A stretch of DNA of 64,000 nucleotides. Source: JBBDQZ01 sp040905705 (GTDB taxonomy: Bacteria; Bacteroidota; Rhodothermia; Balneolales; Natronogracilivirgulaceae). Below the pieces are notes generated by a model. That model saw nothing but the letters and a program-made list of their open reading frames with translations. It ran no database searches and was not told where the DNA came from. Below are positions 62,699 through 64,000 of the stretch, in pieces. The DNA lies in assembly GCA_040905705.1 (NCBI GenBank), contig JBBDQZ010000066.1, positions 1-64,000 on the forward strand. Reading direction: 5' to 3'. Position 1 is the stretch's first letter. The number at the start of each line of letters is the position of its first letter. The translations under genes were made by a program, and so were the position numbers.

Positions 62699-64000
62699 AT
62701 GTCTTTGCAACTAATCGACTGGGTCGTTCTGGCCTGTTTTTTTTCAATTCTTTTAACGATCGGCTATTTTGCTTCAAAACAGGCCGGTAAAAGTACAACC
62801 AACTTTTTTCTGTCAGGTCGCAATATGCCATGGTGGTTGTTAGGTGTTTCGATGGTGGCAACAACTTTTTCATCCGATACTCCCAATCTGGTTACCGACA
62901 TGGTTCGAACCGGGGGTGTTGCAAGCAATTGGTTGTGGTGGGCATTTCTGCTAACCGGTATGCTTACGGTATTTGTTTATGCAAAGCTATGGAACCGTTC
63001 CCGGGTAATGACCGACCTGGAGTTTTATGAATTACGATACCGCGGGAGAATGGCCGCATTTCTCCGTGGATTTCGTGCCCTCTATCTCGGTTTCTTTTTT
63101 AATGTACTGGTCATCGCTGCTGTCTCTCTTGCATTCATAAAAATTGCGGGTGTAATGCTTGGCCTTCAGCCTGCACCCGCTTTGATCATAGCCGGAACCG
63201 TTGTGGTTTTTTACAGCACCCTTGGTGGTCTAAAATCCATTTTATGGACCGATCTTTTTCAGTTCAGCTTTGCCATGTTCGGAGCGGTCATTGCCGCAGT
63301 TTATGTTGTAAACTCCCCGGAGGTCGGCGGCCTTTCAAACCTCTTTACACATCCGAATGTTTCGGACAAATTGAGCTTATTCCCAAGTATTTCGCAACCT
63401 GAACTTTTTCTAAGCATTTTTCTGATTCCTATCGCTGTTCAATGGTGGGCTGCCTGGTATCCTGGTGCTGAACCCGGTGGTGGCGGATATGTAGTGCAGC
63501 GCATGCTCTCCGCAAAAAGTGAAAATGATGCTGTGGGCGCAACTTTGCTTTTTAACTTTTTTCACTACGCCCTTAGGCCATGGCCCTGGATTGTGGTAGC
63601 ATTGGCTTCATTAATTGTCTTTCCGGATATCCAGTCTATGGCTAGTCGGTTTCCGGATATACCTGCTCGGTATGTGCAGAACGATTTTGCCTATCCGGCC
63701 ATGCTTAAAGAGTTTTTGCCGCCGGGATTATTGGGATTGGTTGTCGCCTCCCTGATTGCGGCCTACATGTCTACAACGGCATCCATGCTTAACTGGGGTT
63801 CCTCATATCTGGTAAATGACTTCTATGGTCGGTTTTACAATCCTGATGCATCAGAAAGGCAACGAGTACGATTCGGCCGCTTGAGTACTCTCACACTGAT
63901 GATCTCCGGCATTTTGCTGGCACTGGTATTACAAAATGCTCTCCAGGCATTTCAGTATCTATTGATGATCGGTGCAGGGACCGGCCTCATTTATATTATG
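62699..64000 (+). CDS. Sodium:solute symporter family protein, 3' end outside the window
   Basis: 434 codons seen, no stop before 64000. Many hydrophobic helices. Early motif GYFASKQAGKSTTNFFLSGRNMPWW (quoted in part: TTNFFLSGRNMPWW), then FSSDTPNLVTDMV, GGLKSILWTDLFQF and AAYMSTTASMLNWGSSYLVND. These are family hallmarks of SSS transporters. The substrate is not fixed; coupling with the amidohydrolase upstream suggests a sugar-acid or amide-type compound, which is a guess. Confidence 0.9.
   Translation, partial: MSLQLIDWVVLACFFSILLTIGYFASKQAGKSTTNFFLSGRNMPWWLLGVSMVATTFSSDTPNLVTDMVRTGGVASNWLWWAFLLTGMLTVFVYAKLWNRSRVMTDLEFYELRYRGRMAAFLRGFRALYLGFFFNVLVIAAVSLAFIKIAGVMLGLQPAPALIIAGTVVVFYSTLGGLKSILWTDLFQFSFAMFGAVIAAVYVVNSPEVGGLSNLFTHPNVSDKLSLFPSISQPELFLSIFLIPIAVQWWAAWYPGAEPGGGGYVVQRMLSAKSENDAVGATLLFNFFHYALRPWPWIVVALASLIVFPDIQSMASRFPDIPARYVQNDFAYPAMLKEFLPPGLLGLVVASLIAAYMSTTASMLNWGSSYLVNDFYGRFYNPDASERQRVRFGRLSTLTLMISGILLALVLQNALQAFQYLLMIGAGTGLIYIM

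Noticed and set aside
1..64000. CRISPR arrays, rRNA and tRNA genes
   Set aside because: I saw no regularly spaced direct repeats and no tRNA- or rRNA-like segments in the gaps between genes; a dedicated RNA search was not possible.

Overview
The window looks like chromosomal DNA of a moderately AT-rich, Gram-negative member of the Bacteroidota/Balneolota/Rhodothermota group. The evidence is two secreted proteins with a type IX secretion (Por-type) C-terminal sorting domain, a GldC homologue, YceI next to a DUF5777-like barrel, many SPII lipoproteins and porin-like barrels, and an arginine pathway that uses an acylornithine-type carbamoyltransferase. Many starts lack a Shine-Dalgarno sequence, which is usual in that group. 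The genus assignment is inference; the Balneolales are the best guess.

Layout. Positions 1-4381 are one end of an integrated element: an orphan FtsH-type (M41) peptidase domain, a short tyrosine recombinase, two lipoproteins and a large serine recombinase. It sits inside comM, which is cut just before its Walker A motif (4382-5047). The chromosome resumes with comM' and trxB, a three-gene proton-translocating transhydrogenase (pntAA-pntAB-pntB), an LctP permease, and a peptide-export locus: HlyD-like adaptor, C39 peptidase/ABC transporter, small HTH protein, CPBP membrane protease and a convergent 66-residue double-glycine precursor peptide. Next come a lipoprotein metzincin, a methyltransferase broken by one in-frame stop, tag, a serine hydrolase, an ECF sigma factor with a putative dual-membrane-spanning anti-sigma/beta-barrel partner, a YceI/DUF5777 pair, a decayed OB-fold gene, glnA, a dihaem cytochrome c, an Ig-like lipoprotein, a GH3 family enzyme, aat and a degenerate ADP-ribosylglycohydrolase.

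Positions 32606-40634 (minus strand) hold an arginine operon: argG, a P-loop protein of unknown role, argC, a carbamoyltransferase, argB, an M20 deacylase and argH. A 31-codon leader peptide with seven Arg codons lies in front, followed by a terminator and a mutually exclusive antiterminator. This reads as a classical translation-coupled attenuator.

The right part carries a gamma-carbonic-anhydrase-like protein, an LPG-synthase-like membrane protein, a lipoprotein/barrel pair, two tandem T9SS-sorted putative metalloproteases coupled to hemW, trhO, a lipoprotein, an alpha/beta hydrolase, recN, lon, an rluD-type synthase, gldC, a single-domain response regulator, a MEMO-like protein, nth with an unusual cysteine loop, an amidohydrolase and a sodium:solute symporter running off the end. 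I found no rRNA, tRNA, CRISPR array or insertion sequence.

The most notable items are the arginine attenuator, the double-glycine peptide export locus, the sigma/dual-membrane anti-sigma pair, and the serine-recombinase element in comM.
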